The notes: generated by a model from the sequence alone, not told the origin. A DNA stretch of 64,000 nucleotides from Bacteroidota bacterium (GCA_014584605.1 JACTMO010000079.1:1-64000), one strand, 5' to 3'; positions 8,591 through 17,271 are shown, numbered from the stretch's first letter. Program-made: numbers and translations.

Positions 8591-9066
8591 CCGCCCAGGT
8601 CCTCCACCAGTTGCTCGGCCCGGGACTTGAATGCGTGGCGCGGCCGGGCGGCGATGGTGCGCGCGCCGTCCAGGGCCCGGTCCTGCTGACCGGAGCATAA
8701 CCAGCAGAGCACCGTGTACCACGCGGCGGCCTCGTCGTAGTCGTTGCGCGCCGAGTGCTCGATGAAGTCCAGCTGCAGTTCAGCATCATAGGGATGGCCG
8801 GTGCCCAGCAGCGCGCTGGCCAGCAGCATGCGGACCTGTTCCTGGTTGGGGGCGCTGCGCAGCTCCGCCTCGAGCACGGGAATGGCCGCGGCAAGGTCGC
8901 CTGCGCTGTAGCGTTCCATGGCGTCAAGAAGCGCGGCGTTCTTCTCGGTGCGCGCCCGTCCGCTGATCAGGTCCGGGAAGGGTTCGTAGTGACGGGCGCA
9001 AGGGTCCGAGGGCTCGGAGCAGGCGGCCAGGGCCAGCAAGGGCAGCAGCAGGGCCGGGTGGCGCAT
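8587..9066 (-). CDS. Small TPR-like lipoprotein
   Basis: 159 residues. The N-terminus is a lipoprotein signal (LLALAAC lipobox, lipidated Cys16). The rest is helical with TPR-like spacing (AGDLAAAIPVLEAELRSAPN followed by a second helix pair). No enzyme motif is visible. It sits between a signal peptidase gene and the Nudix gene, whose start codon overlaps its stop. Probably an envelope-anchored scaffold; function unknown. Confidence 0.7.
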   Translation of the reverse strand: MRHPALLLPLLALAACSEPSDPCARHYEPFPDLISGRARTEKNAALLDAMERYSAGDLAAAIPVLEAELRSAPNQEQVRMLLASALLGTGHPYDAELQLDFIEHSARNDYDEAAAWYTVLCWLCSGQQDRALDGARTIAARPRHAFKSRAEQLVEDLGG

Positions 9067-9070
9067 GGTG

Positions 9071-9078
9071 CGAAGGTA
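9071..9078 (-). promoter_or_regulatory. -7 box TACCTTCG, 4 nt before the lipoprotein start
   Basis: Read on the minus strand, TACCTTCG ends four bases before the ATG at 9066, so this gene may have its own promoter and a leaderless mRNA as well as read-through from lepB. Confidence 0.45.
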
Positions 9079-9099
9079 CCGCGCGCAACAGGGGCGGTC

Positions 9100-10044
9100 C
9101 TACCGCCCCAAGGACCGCCACCACCGTTGCCCGCGCAGGCGGTGTTGCCCGGCGTCCCAGGACAGCAGCACGCGTGCGGCACGGCCCACCAGATGGTCCG
9201 CCGGCACGAAGCCCCAGTGGCGCGAGTCGGCGCTGTTGTGGCGACTGTCCCCGAGCACGAAATAGTGATCGCGGGCGATCACCGCCCGGGTGGCCGGCGC
9301 GCCGTCCAGGAGCAGCCCGTCCTTTCCCACTTCGAGCACATGCCCTTCGTAGCGCGTGAGGATCCGATCGTGGAGCGGCAGTTGGGCGGGGTCCAGGGAT
9401 ACGCTGTCCCCTGCGGCCGGCACGCGCAAGGGGCCGTAGGCATCGCTGCTCCACGGATGGAAGGGACTGAAGGGGAAGAGGTGGCGCGCCGGACGCCGGC
9501 TCAAGCTCATGGGTTCGGCCGCGCGCACGCCCGTCACACGTTCGAGCCGCCGGGCCAGGGTCGGGTTGAGCGGAAGCTCCAGCTGCCGTTCGCCGCCGTT
9601 CACGAAGGCGCGCGGCGATCCGATGGCCTCGGCGATGCTGTCCAGGGAGGTGCCCGGGGCGATGCGGACCAGATAGCGGCGCGTCTCACCGGGCCAGGGC
9701 GGCAGCGGGTCGCCGTTCACCAGCACCAGTCCGGCGCGCAGCTCCACGGTGTCGCCGGGCAGGCCCACCACGCGCTTCACGAGCAGCTGGCGCTTGCGCA
9801 CCGGCCGATCGTCCTGGGCGGGATCGCGGAACACCAGCACATCGCCGCGGCTCACACCGGTCCACATCGGCCAGCGCTGCACCACCAGCAGGTCGCCGGG
9901 CACCAGCGTGGCGAACATGCTGGTGCTCTCCACGATCACCCAGCGAAGCACGAAGGCATGCACCACGGCCATCAGCAGCAGGGCCTGCACGAAGGCCCGG
10001 GTCCAGGGTCCCAGGCGCAACCAACGGTGCCACAGCGCGCGCAT
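9100..10044 (-). CDS. lepB: Signal peptidase I (shorter copy)
   Basis: 314 residues. A membrane anchor lies near residues 18-38, followed by the S26 peptidase boxes: box B with the nucleophile Ser42 (ESTSMFATL, Thr instead of the usual Pro before the Ser), box D with the general base Lys90 (LLVKRVVGLPGD), and box E near the C-terminus (GDSRHNSADSRHWGFVP). It removes signal peptides from exported proteins at the outer face of the inner membrane. A second, larger copy lies 27 bases upstream in the same run. An insertion of about 120 residues separates boxes D and E, which is usual for Bacteroidota paralogues. Confidence 0.9.
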   Translation of the reverse strand: MRALWHRWLRLGPWTRAFVQALLLMAVVHAFVLRWVIVESTSMFATLVPGDLLVVQRWPMWTGVSRGDVLVFRDPAQDDRPVRKRQLLVKRVVGLPGDTVELRAGLVLVNGDPLPPWPGETRRYLVRIAPGTSLDSIAEAIGSPRAFVNGGERQLELPLNPTLARRLERVTGVRAAEPMSLSRRPARHLFPFSPFHPWSSDAYGPLRVPAAGDSVSLDPAQLPLHDRILTRYEGHVLEVGKDGLLLDGAPATRAVIARDHYFVLGDSRHNSADSRHWGFVPADHLVGRAARVLLSWDAGQHRLRGQRWWRSLGR

Positions 10045-10071
10045 CGCCCAAAGCTCGGCGATCGGCGGGGT

Positions 10072-11631
10072 TCACTCCAGGCCGTTGCGCACCACGGTGA
10101 ACAGGCGCTTCCAGCGGATCCCGGTGTAGGGGTCCTTGGTGAACCACACCAGCACGGCCTTGCCCACCACGTGGTCATGCGGCACGAAACCCCAGAAGCG
10201 AGCGTCCTGCGAACGGTGCCGGTTGTCGCCCATCAGCCAGTAGTAGTCCTGCTGGAAGGTGTAGCTGGTGGCCGGGGTCCCGTTGATCAGGATGCGGTCG
10301 CCCTCCACGCGCAGGTCGTTGTGCTCGTACACCCGGATCACGCGTTCGTACAGCGGCAGGTTGGCGGTGGTCAGCGCCACGGTGGCCCCGGCCTTGGGGA
10401 TCCACAGCGGGCCGAAGTTGTCCTCCGTCCAATCGAAGGCCGGATGGTTGGGGAAGTAGGGCAGCTTGTGGTAGGGCGAGCTGTAGCCCTTGGGATGGTC
10501 CTGCCGCGTCATGCTGACCACGTTGCTGAAGCCTTTCAACCTGGCGGCGTTGGCCTCGGTGAGCGGGATGCTGACCCCGCCGTTCTCGCCCTGCGAGAGG
10601 TCGTCCGGGCTGATGTCGTACTGCTCCTTCAGCATGCGCTCGTTGAAGCGGTCCTTCAGCATGAACTCATAGGCGTACTGGGCCATGTCGGGCACGTGCT
10701 GCTTCACACCGTTGATGTACACCAGCCCGCCGCGCACCTCCACGGTATCGCCGGCCACGGCCACGCAGCGCTTGATGTAGTTCTCCTTCTTGTCCAGCGG
10801 CCGCACCAGGATCCCGCCGGTGGGCATCTGCCGCACCTGGCCGTCCACCATGTTCAGCATGCGGTAGTTGGGGTCGTGGATCTTCTCCCGGCCGTGGTCG
10901 CGCACCAACTGGTAATAGCTCTGGTTCTGGAAGTTGGCCACCACCGTGTCCCCCTCCGGGAAGTTGAACACCGTAGCATCGCCCCGCTGCGGCGTGCCGA
11001 AACCGGGCAGCCGACGGTAGGGCTGGCTGAACCAGGTGACGAAGCTGGGCGTGCTCGCCGTGAGCGGCATCGTGTGGTGCGTGAAGGGGAAGGTGAGCGG
11101 GGTCATCGGCATGCGCGGCCCGTAGCTCAGCTTGCTCACGAACAGGTAGTCGCCCACCAGCAGGCTCTTCTCCATGCTGGGCGTGGGGATGGTGAAGGCC
11201 TCGAAGGTGAAGGTGCGGAACACCGTGGCCACGATGACGGCGAAGAGGATCGCATCGCCCCACTGGCCAAGGAGCCCGCGCTTGCGCTGGGCCACGGGGA
11301 TCGGGCCCACGTAGGCGTGCCTGGGCGAGAAGGCCAGCTGCGGGACCTTCACCCACGGCAGCAGGGTCATCACCAGGTGGTCCTTGAAGGTGCGCTCGCC
11401 CAGAGTGATGCTGATGTTCACGTTCATGATGATGAACATGAGCAGGTTGACACCGGGAACCAGGAAGAGGAAGATCCACCACCAGGGCTTGCCGCAGAGC
11501 TTCAGCCAGATCAGCAGGTTGTAACCGGGCACGAAGCCTTCCCAGGCCTTGCGGCCGGCCTTGACGAAGTACTTCCACAGGCTGCCGAACAGGACGGCGA
11601 AGTAGGCGAAGAGAAAGAGGTAGGGGATCAT
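10072..11631 (-). CDS. lepB: Signal peptidase I (long Bacteroidota form)
   Basis: 519 residues, far longer than the E. coli enzyme (324). Residues 1-100 form an extra hydrophobic N-terminal module with two helices (about 3-18 and 50-70) containing a WEGFVPGYNLLIW motif. A third helix (about 125-142) anchors the S26 peptidase domain. The nucleophile is Ser152 (IPTPSMEKSL), the general base Lys287 (NYIKRCVAVAGD), and box E reads GDNRHRSQDARFWGFVP. A large insertion (about 165-280) lies between boxes. The ATG at 11631 was chosen because the upstream extension of the frame runs antisense-like through the dapB end. Likely the housekeeping signal peptidase; the downstream copy is a paralogue. Confidence 0.92.
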   Translation of the reverse strand: MIPYLFLFAYFAVLFGSLWKYFVKAGRKAWEGFVPGYNLLIWLKLCGKPWWWIFLFLVPGVNLLMFIIMNVNISITLGERTFKDHLVMTLLPWVKVPQLAFSPRHAYVGPIPVAQRKRGLLGQWGDAILFAVIVATVFRTFTFEAFTIPTPSMEKSLLVGDYLFVSKLSYGPRMPMTPLTFPFTHHTMPLTASTPSFVTWFSQPYRRLPGFGTPQRGDATVFNFPEGDTVVANFQNQSYYQLVRDHGREKIHDPNYRMLNMVDGQVRQMPTGGILVRPLDKKENYIKRCVAVAGDTVEVRGGLVYINGVKQHVPDMAQYAYEFMLKDRFNERMLKEQYDISPDDLSQGENGGVSIPLTEANAARLKGFSNVVSMTRQDHPKGYSSPYHKLPYFPNHPAFDWTEDNFGPLWIPKAGATVALTTANLPLYERVIRVYEHNDLRVEGDRILINGTPATSYTFQQDYYWLMGDNRHRSQDARFWGFVPHDHVVGKAVLVWFTKDPYTGIRWKRLFTVVRNGLE

Positions 11632-11713
11632 CAGGCTGCGAAGGTGCGCAACGATCGGGCAGCGACCATGCGCAGGTGGACGAACGGGCGGGAAGCCGGG
11701 GCGGGCGGCAGGG

Positions 11714-12460
11714 TCAGGGGTGGCCCAGCACGTCGTCCATGGTGAAGAGGCCCCGGCGCCGTTCGCCACCACCGGCCAGCCATTCGGCGGCATGCACGGC
11801 GCCGGTGGCGAAGCCACCGCGACCAAAGGCCTCGTGCGTCAGGATGATGCGGTCGTCCCCGCCGGTCCACTGCACACTGTGCTTGCCGGGCACCTCGCCG
11901 GTGCGCTCGCTGTGGATGGGGACGGGGCAGGGAGGCGCATCCCGACCGGTGGCCGCGGCAGGTGGGGGCGAGGCGAGGGCCCAGCCCGCATAGCCCGTGT
12001 GTTGCAGGTCGATGTCGCGGGCCAGGGTGATGGCCGTGCCGCTGGGCGCATCAAGCTTGTGCACGTGGTGCACCTCATCCAGCCGCACCCGGTACTCATC
12101 GCGACCGTTCATCAGCCCGGCCAGCAGGCGGTTGACGCGGAAAAAGAGGTTGACGCCGATGCTGAAGTTGCTGGCCCAGAGCACGGCACCTTCGCTGGCG
12201 GACAGCAGCGCACGCACTTCGGGCAGGCGGTCGTACCAGCCCGTGGTGCCCACCACCACCGGCACACCTGCCTCGATGCACAGGCGGATGTTGTCCACGG
12301 CGTGCGCCGGCCGGCTGAACTCGATGGCCACCTCACAGCCGGTGGGCGGGGTGCCCGCATTGGCCGAACCCACCTTCAGGGCGATGGCATGGCCGCGGTG
12401 TCGGGCGGCCTCTTCGATGGCGCGGCCCATGCGGCCGGTGCCGTAGATCGCGATCTTCAT
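11714..12460 (-). CDS. dapB: 4-hydroxy-tetrahydrodipicolinate reductase
   Basis: 248 residues, the usual DapB length. It reduces the dihydrodipicolinate precursor with NAD(P)H on the route to diaminopimelate and lysine. The N-terminal Rossmann motif is YGTGRMG, followed by VVVGTTGW and ASNFSIGVNLF. The family signature around His131-His132, Lys135 and DAPSGTAI (138-144) carries the acid/base and substrate-binding residues. The frame continues 11 codons upstream into the DUF5683 gene; the ATG at 12460 is the normal start. Gene order DUF5683-dapB-lepB is, as far as I recall, shared by many Flavobacteriia. Confidence 0.93.
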   Translation of the reverse strand: MKIAIYGTGRMGRAIEEAARHRGHAIALKVGSANAGTPPTGCEVAIEFSRPAHAVDNIRLCIEAGVPVVVGTTGWYDRLPEVRALLSASEGAVLWASNFSIGVNLFFRVNRLLAGLMNGRDEYRVRLDEVHHVHKLDAPSGTAITLARDIDLQHTGYAGWALASPPPAAATGRDAPPCPVPIHSERTGEVPGKHSVQWTGGDDRIILTHEAFGRGGFATGAVHAAEWLAGGGERRRGLFTMDDVLGHP

Positions 12461-12486
12461 GGGGGTGAAGGTCGGGTGCGGAAGGT

Positions 12487-13032
12487 TCACCACGCCACAC
12501 GCACGGACAGACCCACGGCGCGCTGGGCCGCAAGGTCCAGACCGGGCCGCAGCTGCAGGCTGAGGTCATCGCCCACATCGAACCGCACGAAGTGCGCGTC
12601 CACCGTGGCGTCCACGATGTTCAGGACGTACACCAGCGCGAGGCCCACATAGCTCAGGTCCATCCAGCGGCGGTAGGTATCGGCCACATCGCGGACGGCC
12701 GCAGCGGAATACGCACCGTTGAACTCGTCCACCGTGGCCGGGTCGTTGTCCACCAGCGCCACATAGGCGTCTTTGTACCGGTCGTACGCGCGGGTGTTGC
12801 TGGCGATGAAATACGCCGACACCCCGAGCCCTGCGGCCACGATGGGCACCTTCCAGTACTTGCGGTTGTACACCTGGCCCGCTCCGGGCAGCAGGGCGCT
12901 GTAGAGAGCGGCGCGTCCGGGTTTGTGGCGCAGGCGCCAGTCCGGCACGCTGTCGGTGGGGGTGGGGCCGCGTTGTGCGCGCAGGCCTGTGGCCAGGGGG
13001 ATCAGCAGCAACAGCAGCAGGCAGCGGCGCAT
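12487..13032 (-). CDS. DUF5683 membrane protein
   Basis: 181 residues with a signal peptide (ending GLRAQ). The core has the DUF5683 pattern KPGRAALYSALLPGAGQVYN followed by KYWKVPIV and a hydrophobic helix. A second helix lies near the WMDLSYVGLALVYVLNIVDA region, then a C-terminal beta-rich tail. The family is common in Bacteroidota next to parB and dapB; its role is unknown. The ATG at 13032 was preferred over an upstream TTG that would overlap parB. Confidence 0.8.
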   Translation of the reverse strand: MRRCLLLLLLIPLATGLRAQRGPTPTDSVPDWRLRHKPGRAALYSALLPGAGQVYNRKYWKVPIVAAGLGVSAYFIASNTRAYDRYKDAYVALVDNDPATVDEFNGAYSAAAVRDVADTYRRWMDLSYVGLALVYVLNIVDATVDAHFVRFDVGDDLSLQLRPGLDLAAQRAVGLSVRVAW

Positions 13033-13040
13033 GGCGGGGC

Positions 13041-13946
13041 TCAACTGCCCAGCTTGGCCAGTAGGGCCGCCAGCTCGTCGCCGTTGCGGAAGACGATCTC
13101 GATGCGGCCCTTGCCCTGGGCGTTCTGCTTCACGGCAACCTTGGTGCCGAAACGCTGGCTGAGCTGCTTGGCCGTCTGCTTGTGCAGGGCCCCGCTCAGC
13201 TTGGAGGTTCCGGAAGGCACCGGGCCCCGTTTGGCGGTGCGCGCCAGGTCCTCCACCTCGCGCACGCTCAGCTGGCTCTCCACGATGCGCCGGTACAGGT
13301 CCACCTGCTGGGCAGGGTCGCTCAGGGCCAGCAGCGCGCGCGCATGGCCCATGCCGATCTGCCGCTGGCGGATGCCCAGCTGCACTTCGGGGGGCAGCTT
13401 CAGCAGCCGCAGGTAATTGGTCACCGTGGTGCGGTCCTTGCCCACCTTCTCGCTCAGCTGCTCCTGGGTGAGCATCACCTCGTCGATCAGGCGTTCGAAG
13501 CTGATCGCCACCTCGATGGCGTCCAGGTCCTCGCGCTGGATGTTCTCCACCAACGCCATCTCCAGCATGGCCTCATCGTTGGCGATGCGGACATAGGCGG
13601 GGATCTCGGTGAGCCCGGCGGCCTGGCTGGCGCGGAAACGGCGTTCACCGCTGATCAGCTGGTACTTGTCGTAGCCCACCTTGCGTACGGTGACCGGCTG
13701 GATGATGCCGAGCTGGCGGATGCTCAGGCTGAGCTCGGTGAGCGCTTCGGGGCTGAAGTGCGTGCGGGGCTGGAAGGGATTGGGCTCGATGTGCGCCACG
13801 GGGATCGTGGCCACATGGCCGGTGCTGCGCGTAGGCGCATCGCCGGCCATGGCCAGGTGGCTGGCGGTGGGCGGGGTGGCCACCTCGGTTCCGCTGTCCT
13901 CCAGGAGGGCGCTCAGGCCGCGCCCCAGGCCGCGTTTCTTGGTCAT
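13041..13946 (-). CDS. parB: Chromosome-partitioning protein ParB
   Basis: 301 residues. The N-terminal ParB/Sulfiredoxin domain (about 40-135) has the GERRFRA CTP-binding box and IEPNPFQPR motif; a helix-turn-helix (about 135-205, including LTQEQLSEKVGKDRTTV) would bind parS; and the C-terminal about 50 residues fit the dimerisation domain. The start codon overlaps the parA stop as ATGA, giving translational coupling. No consensus parS palindrome was found in the window by eye. It works with ParA to segregate the chromosome origin region. Confidence 0.95.
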   Translation of the reverse strand: MTKKRGLGRGLSALLEDSGTEVATPPTASHLAMAGDAPTRSTGHVATIPVAHIEPNPFQPRTHFSPEALTELSLSIRQLGIIQPVTVRKVGYDKYQLISGERRFRASQAAGLTEIPAYVRIANDEAMLEMALVENIQREDLDAIEVAISFERLIDEVMLTQEQLSEKVGKDRTTVTNYLRLLKLPPEVQLGIRQRQIGMGHARALLALSDPAQQVDLYRRIVESQLSVREVEDLARTAKRGPVPSGTSKLSGALHKQTAKQLSQRFGTKVAVKQNAQGKGRIEIVFRNGDELAALLAKLGS

Positions 13947-14758
13947 TGCTCCTCGGGGATGGCGATCACGCGCTCCGAGCCGGGAATGCGCGTCATGTCG
14001 TTCTTCTGCAGGATCTCGCGCGCCAGGTTCAGGTAGTTCACCGCGCCCTTGCTGCTGGCGTCGTGCATGATGATGGTCTGCCCATGGCTGGGCGCTTCGC
14101 CCAGGGCCACGTTGCGGTGCACCACCGTGTCGAACACCAGCTGCTGGAAATGGGTCTTCACCTCTTCCACCACCTGGTTGGCCAGGCGCAGCCGGCTGTC
14201 GTACATGGTCAGCAGCATGCCTTCGATCACCAGCTCGGGGTTGAGGCGCTGTTGCACGATCTTGATGGTGTTGAGCAGCTTGCCCAGGCCTTCCAGGGCG
14301 AAGTACTCGCACTGCACGGGCACGATCACGCTGTCCGCTGCGGTCAACGCGTTCACCGTCACCAGGCCCAGGCTGGGGCTGCAGTCGATGATGATCAGAT
14401 CGTACCGGTCGCGCAGCGGGTCGAGCACCTTCTTCATCTGGCGCTCACGCTCGCTCATGTCGATCATCTCGATCTCGGCGCCCACCAGGTCGATGTGGCC
14501 CGGCAGCAGGTCCAGGTTGGGGTTGCTGGTGGTCAGCACCACTTCGCTGGCGGGGATGCCGTTGATGATGCACTCATAGATGCTGGCCTTCACCTGGCGC
14601 GGGTCGAAGCCCACACCGCTGGTGGCGTTGGCCTGCGGGTCGGCGTCGACCAGCAGGGTGCGGCGCTCCAGCACCCCGAAGCAGGCGGCCAGGTTGATGG
14701 CGGTGGTGGTCTTGCCCACGCCGCCTTTCTGGTTCACGATGGCGATGATCTTGCCCAT
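13943..14758 (-). CDS. parA: Chromosome-partitioning ATPase ParA
   Basis: 271 residues with the deviant Walker A box KGGVGKTT at residues 11-18 (signature Lys11 and Lys16), switch I region DADPQANAT and Walker [10 protein letters not shown]. It is the Soj-type chromosomal partition ATPase that forms nucleoid-bound dimers and is stimulated by ParB. First gene of the leftward parA-parB-DUF5683-dapB-lepB-lepB run. Confidence 0.96.
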   Translation of the reverse strand: MGKIIAIVNQKGGVGKTTTAINLAACFGVLERRTLLVDADPQANATSGVGFDPRQVKASIYECIINGIPASEVVLTTSNPNLDLLPGHIDLVGAEIEMIDMSERERQMKKVLDPLRDRYDLIIIDCSPSLGLVTVNALTAADSVIVPVQCEYFALEGLGKLLNTIKIVQQRLNPELVIEGMLLTMYDSRLRLANQVVEEVKTHFQQLVFDTVVHRNVALGEAPSHGQTIIMHDASSKGAVNYLNLAREILQKNDMTRIPGSERVIAIPEEQ

Positions 14759-14853
14759 TGGTGTGTACCGGCCCCGTCAGCCACCATCGCACAAAAGCGT
14801 TGGGTCAACGGTTAGGGTCGGCGCAAAGAAGGGCAGGGGAAGCTGGAGGGCAC

Positions 14854-14862
14854 TGTTGATAA
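14854..14862 (+). promoter_or_regulatory. DnaA-box-like site TGTTGATAA upstream of parA
   Basis: TGTTGATAA differs by one base from TGTGGATAA, the reverse complement of the perfect DnaA box. It lies in the 153-base gap between the PUR-family gene and parA. A single imperfect copy can be chance; low confidence. Confidence 0.2.
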
Positions 14863-14911
14863 CCGGACGATTTTTGAACAACCCGCTGTCGGCGCGGTCC
14901 GGCCGTGGTCC

Positions 14912-15274
14912 TCAGGGTTCCTTCCGGTCCAGATCGTCGAAGTCCAGGTCGGTGAACGAGGCGCCGCCTTCGGCCGGCGGTGCGGCATCGGGGTCGCGTG
15001 GGGGCTGTTCGGCCTGGTACTGCCCGGTGGCGCGCAAGCGGTCGATCTCGTCGAAGGCGTCGTGCAGGCCGTCCAGGAACTTGTCGAAGTCCTCCTTGTA
15101 AAGGAAGATCTTGTGCTTCTCGTAGCTGGCCGTACCGTCCGCGTTGCTGTGCTTCTTACTTTCGGTGATGGTGAGGAAGAGGTCGCGTCCCCGCGTGCTC
15201 TTCACGTCGAAGAAATAGGTCCGTTTCCCGGCCCGCACGGCCTTGGAATACACATCCTCACGATCGTCCGCCAT
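14912..15274 (-). CDS. PUR-family nucleic-acid-binding protein (DUF3276)
   Basis: 120 residues. Residues about 10-85 form one PUR repeat-like unit (SKAVRAGKRTYFFDVKSTRG, then LFLTITESK and FLYKEDFDKFLDGL), similar to the bacterial Pur-alpha-like proteins of spirochaetes and Bacteroidota, which bind single-stranded DNA or RNA. The last 35 residues are acidic and disordered (DLDFDDLDRKEP). It lies upstream of parA in the same direction and has its own clear promoter. Confidence 0.85.
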   Translation of the reverse strand: MADDREDVYSKAVRAGKRTYFFDVKSTRGRDLFLTITESKKHSNADGTASYEKHKIFLYKEDFDKFLDGLHDAFDEIDRLRATGQYQAEQPPRDPDAAPPAEGGASFTDLDFDDLDRKEP

Positions 15275-15297
15275 GGGTGGGTGCCGCTACAGACTAC

Positions 15298-15327
15298 CAA
15301 ATATAAAGATCGGTCCTGCCCGCGCAA
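15298..15327 (-). promoter_or_regulatory. Canonical Bacteroidota promoter of the PUR-family gene
   Basis: On the minus strand a TTG at 15327-15325 is followed after 19 bases by TATATTTG (15305-15298), matching the -33 TTG / -7 TAnnTTTG arrangement exactly. The ATG is 23 bases downstream. This is the best consensus promoter in the window. Confidence 0.7.
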
Positions 15328-15333
15328 GGACCG
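15311..15333 (-). terminator. Short hairpin after the ABC transporter gene
   Basis: CGGTCCT (15311-15317) pairs with AGGACCG (15327-15333) around a 9-base loop. On the minus strand it is followed by the T-rich stretch ATCTTTATATTTGG. It could end ABC transporter transcripts, and it overlaps the -33 element of the PUR promoter. Confidence 0.4.
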
Positions 15334-15380
15334 TCCCCTTGAACGAAGGGCCCGGCGGACGGCCATGGCGCCCCCCGGGC

Positions 15381-17252
15381 CTATCGGGCCTCTTCGAGCA
15401 GCTGTTCCTGGTGCAGGCGCGCATAGGCCCCGCCCCGGGCCAGCAGGGAGGCGTGGTCGCCCTCCTCCACCACCCGACCGTGGTCGAGCACCAGGATGTG
15501 CTGGGCATCCTGCACCGCGCTGATGCGGTGGCTGATGAGCACGGTGGTGCGTCCCTTGTCGCGCTGGGCGCGCAGGTCGCGCAGGAAGGCGGCCTCGGTG
15601 GCGGTGTCCACCGCGCTCAAGGGGTCGTCGAGCACGAGGATCCGTGGCTGTGTGGCCAGCGCCCGCGCGATGCTCACCCGCTGCTTCTGGCCGCCACTGA
15701 GGGTGATGCCGCGCTCGCCGAGCATGGTGCCATACCCCTTCGGGAAGCCTTCGATGTTCTCATGCACCTGGGCCTGTCGTGCCGCATCGACCACCTGGGC
15801 ATGGTCGGTCCCGTCCAACCCGAAGGCGATGTTGTCGGCGATGCGTTCGCTGAACAGGAACACGTCCTGGGGCACATGGCCCATGTGTCTTCGCAGTTCC
15901 GAAAGGTCGTACTCCGGCAGCGGCACCCCGTCGATGAGCACGCGGCCGGCCGTGGGGTCGTAATGGCGCAGCAGCAGGTCGGCCACGGTGCTCTTGCCCG
16001 AACCGGTATGCCCCACGATGGCGAGGGTGCCACCGGCCGGCACATGGAAGCTCACATCGCGCAGGGCATCGATGCCGGTGTCGGGGTAGGTGAAGCTCAC
16101 GTGCTCGAACCGCAGCTCGCCCTTCAGGTCCTTGGGCACCAGGGCGCCGGGCTCCACGGCGGGGCGCTCCTGGAGGAACTCGTTGATGCGCTCCATGCTG
16201 GCGGCGGCCTGCTGCACCAGCGACACCACCCAGCCCACCGATGCGAAAGGCCAGGTGAGCATGTTGACGTAGATGATGAACTCGGCGATGTGGCCCACGG
16301 TCACCGAGGGATCGCCGGCGATGATCATGCGCCCTCCCACGAACACGGTGAGCACCGAACTGATGCCGATGAGCAGGCCGATGGCCGGCATGAACACCGC
16401 ATCGATCCGGGCCTGGGCCAGGCTCAGGGTGCGGTAGCGCGCGCTGCCGGCCCTGAAGCGACCGGCGGCGTGGCCCTCGCGTGCGTAGGCCTTCAGCACC
16501 CGGATGCCGCTGAAGGACTCCTGGGCCAGGGTGCTCAGGGCGCTCTGCTGCCGTTGCACGTCCAGGCTTCGGCGGTTGATCAGGTCGCTCACCCGGTAGA
16601 TCGCCAGGCTCATGAGCGGCAGGGGCAACAGCGTCCACAGGGTCAGCTCCGGGTTCACCGACAGCATGAAGCCGATGCACATCACGAACAGCACCACCAG
16701 GTTGACGGTGTACATCACGGCCGGGCCCAGGTACATGCGCACCTTGCCCACGTCCTCGCCGATCCGGTTCATCAGGTCGCCGGTGCTGTTGCGCTTGTAG
16801 AAGGCCCGGTCCAGGGACTGGTAGTGGTCGAAGACCACGTTCTTCAGGTCGTACTCGATCAGGCGGCTCATCACGATGATCGTCTGGCGCATGAAGAACA
16901 TGAACAGGCCTTTGAGCAGGGCGAACACCAGGTAGAGGGCGGCCAGCAGGAGGGCGCAACGGGTCACGGTGGCGGCGATGGCCTCCTGATCGTGCAGATC
17001 GTCCAGCAGGCCGGGCAGGTCCAGACCGGTCCAGCCGGTCCAAAGCTCCAGGGTGGCGGGCACGGCCAGGGCGCGTTCGGCCGCGGGACGCTCGGCCTGT
17101 GCAAGGCCGGCGGCCACCAGGTCCACCGCCTCGCGCACCACCTGGGGGCTGTACACCGCGAACAGGTTGCTGAGCATGATGAACAGAAAGCCCAGCAGCA
17201 ACCGGCCCCGATAGCGGCGGAAGTAGGGGTTCAGCGTGAGGAGCGGACGCAT
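15381..17252 (-). CDS. ABC exporter, fused permease-ATPase (MdlA/MsbA type)
   Basis: 623 residues: six membrane helices (about 15-330) of the type I exporter fold followed by one nucleotide-binding domain (about 365-605) with Walker A GHTGSGKST, signature LSGGQ, Walker B ILVLDDP and H-loop LISHR. The residue after Walker B is Asp instead of the catalytic Glu, as in MdlA-like and other asymmetric exporters, so ATP hydrolysis may be slow or it may pair with a different subunit. No partner gene is nearby. Substrate unknown; lipid or drug export is the family range. Divergent from the dehydrogenase gene. Confidence 0.9.
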   Translation of the reverse strand: MRPLLTLNPYFRRYRGRLLLGFLFIMLSNLFAVYSPQVVREAVDLVAAGLAQAERPAAERALAVPATLELWTGWTGLDLPGLLDDLHDQEAIAATVTRCALLLAALYLVFALLKGLFMFFMRQTIIVMSRLIEYDLKNVVFDHYQSLDRAFYKRNSTGDLMNRIGEDVGKVRMYLGPAVMYTVNLVVLFVMCIGFMLSVNPELTLWTLLPLPLMSLAIYRVSDLINRRSLDVQRQQSALSTLAQESFSGIRVLKAYAREGHAAGRFRAGSARYRTLSLAQARIDAVFMPAIGLLIGISSVLTVFVGGRMIIAGDPSVTVGHIAEFIIYVNMLTWPFASVGWVVSLVQQAAASMERINEFLQERPAVEPGALVPKDLKGELRFEHVSFTYPDTGIDALRDVSFHVPAGGTLAIVGHTGSGKSTVADLLLRHYDPTAGRVLIDGVPLPEYDLSELRRHMGHVPQDVFLFSERIADNIAFGLDGTDHAQVVDAARQAQVHENIEGFPKGYGTMLGERGITLSGGQKQRVSIARALATQPRILVLDDPLSAVDTATEAAFLRDLRAQRDKGRTTVLISHRISAVQDAQHILVLDHGRVVEEGDHASLLARGGAYARLHQEQLLEEAR

Positions 17253-17271
17253 CGGGGAGCGGCGAACGTGC

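Noticed and set aside
8755-11745. 996-residue open frame on the plus strand
   Set aside because: Antisense to the two signal peptidase genes, whose catalytic motifs are intact; composition is shadow-like.
13000-15300. parS site near parAB
   Set aside because: No TGTTNCACGTGNAACA-like palindrome was found by eye in or around parAB. A computed search over the whole genome would be needed to find parS.
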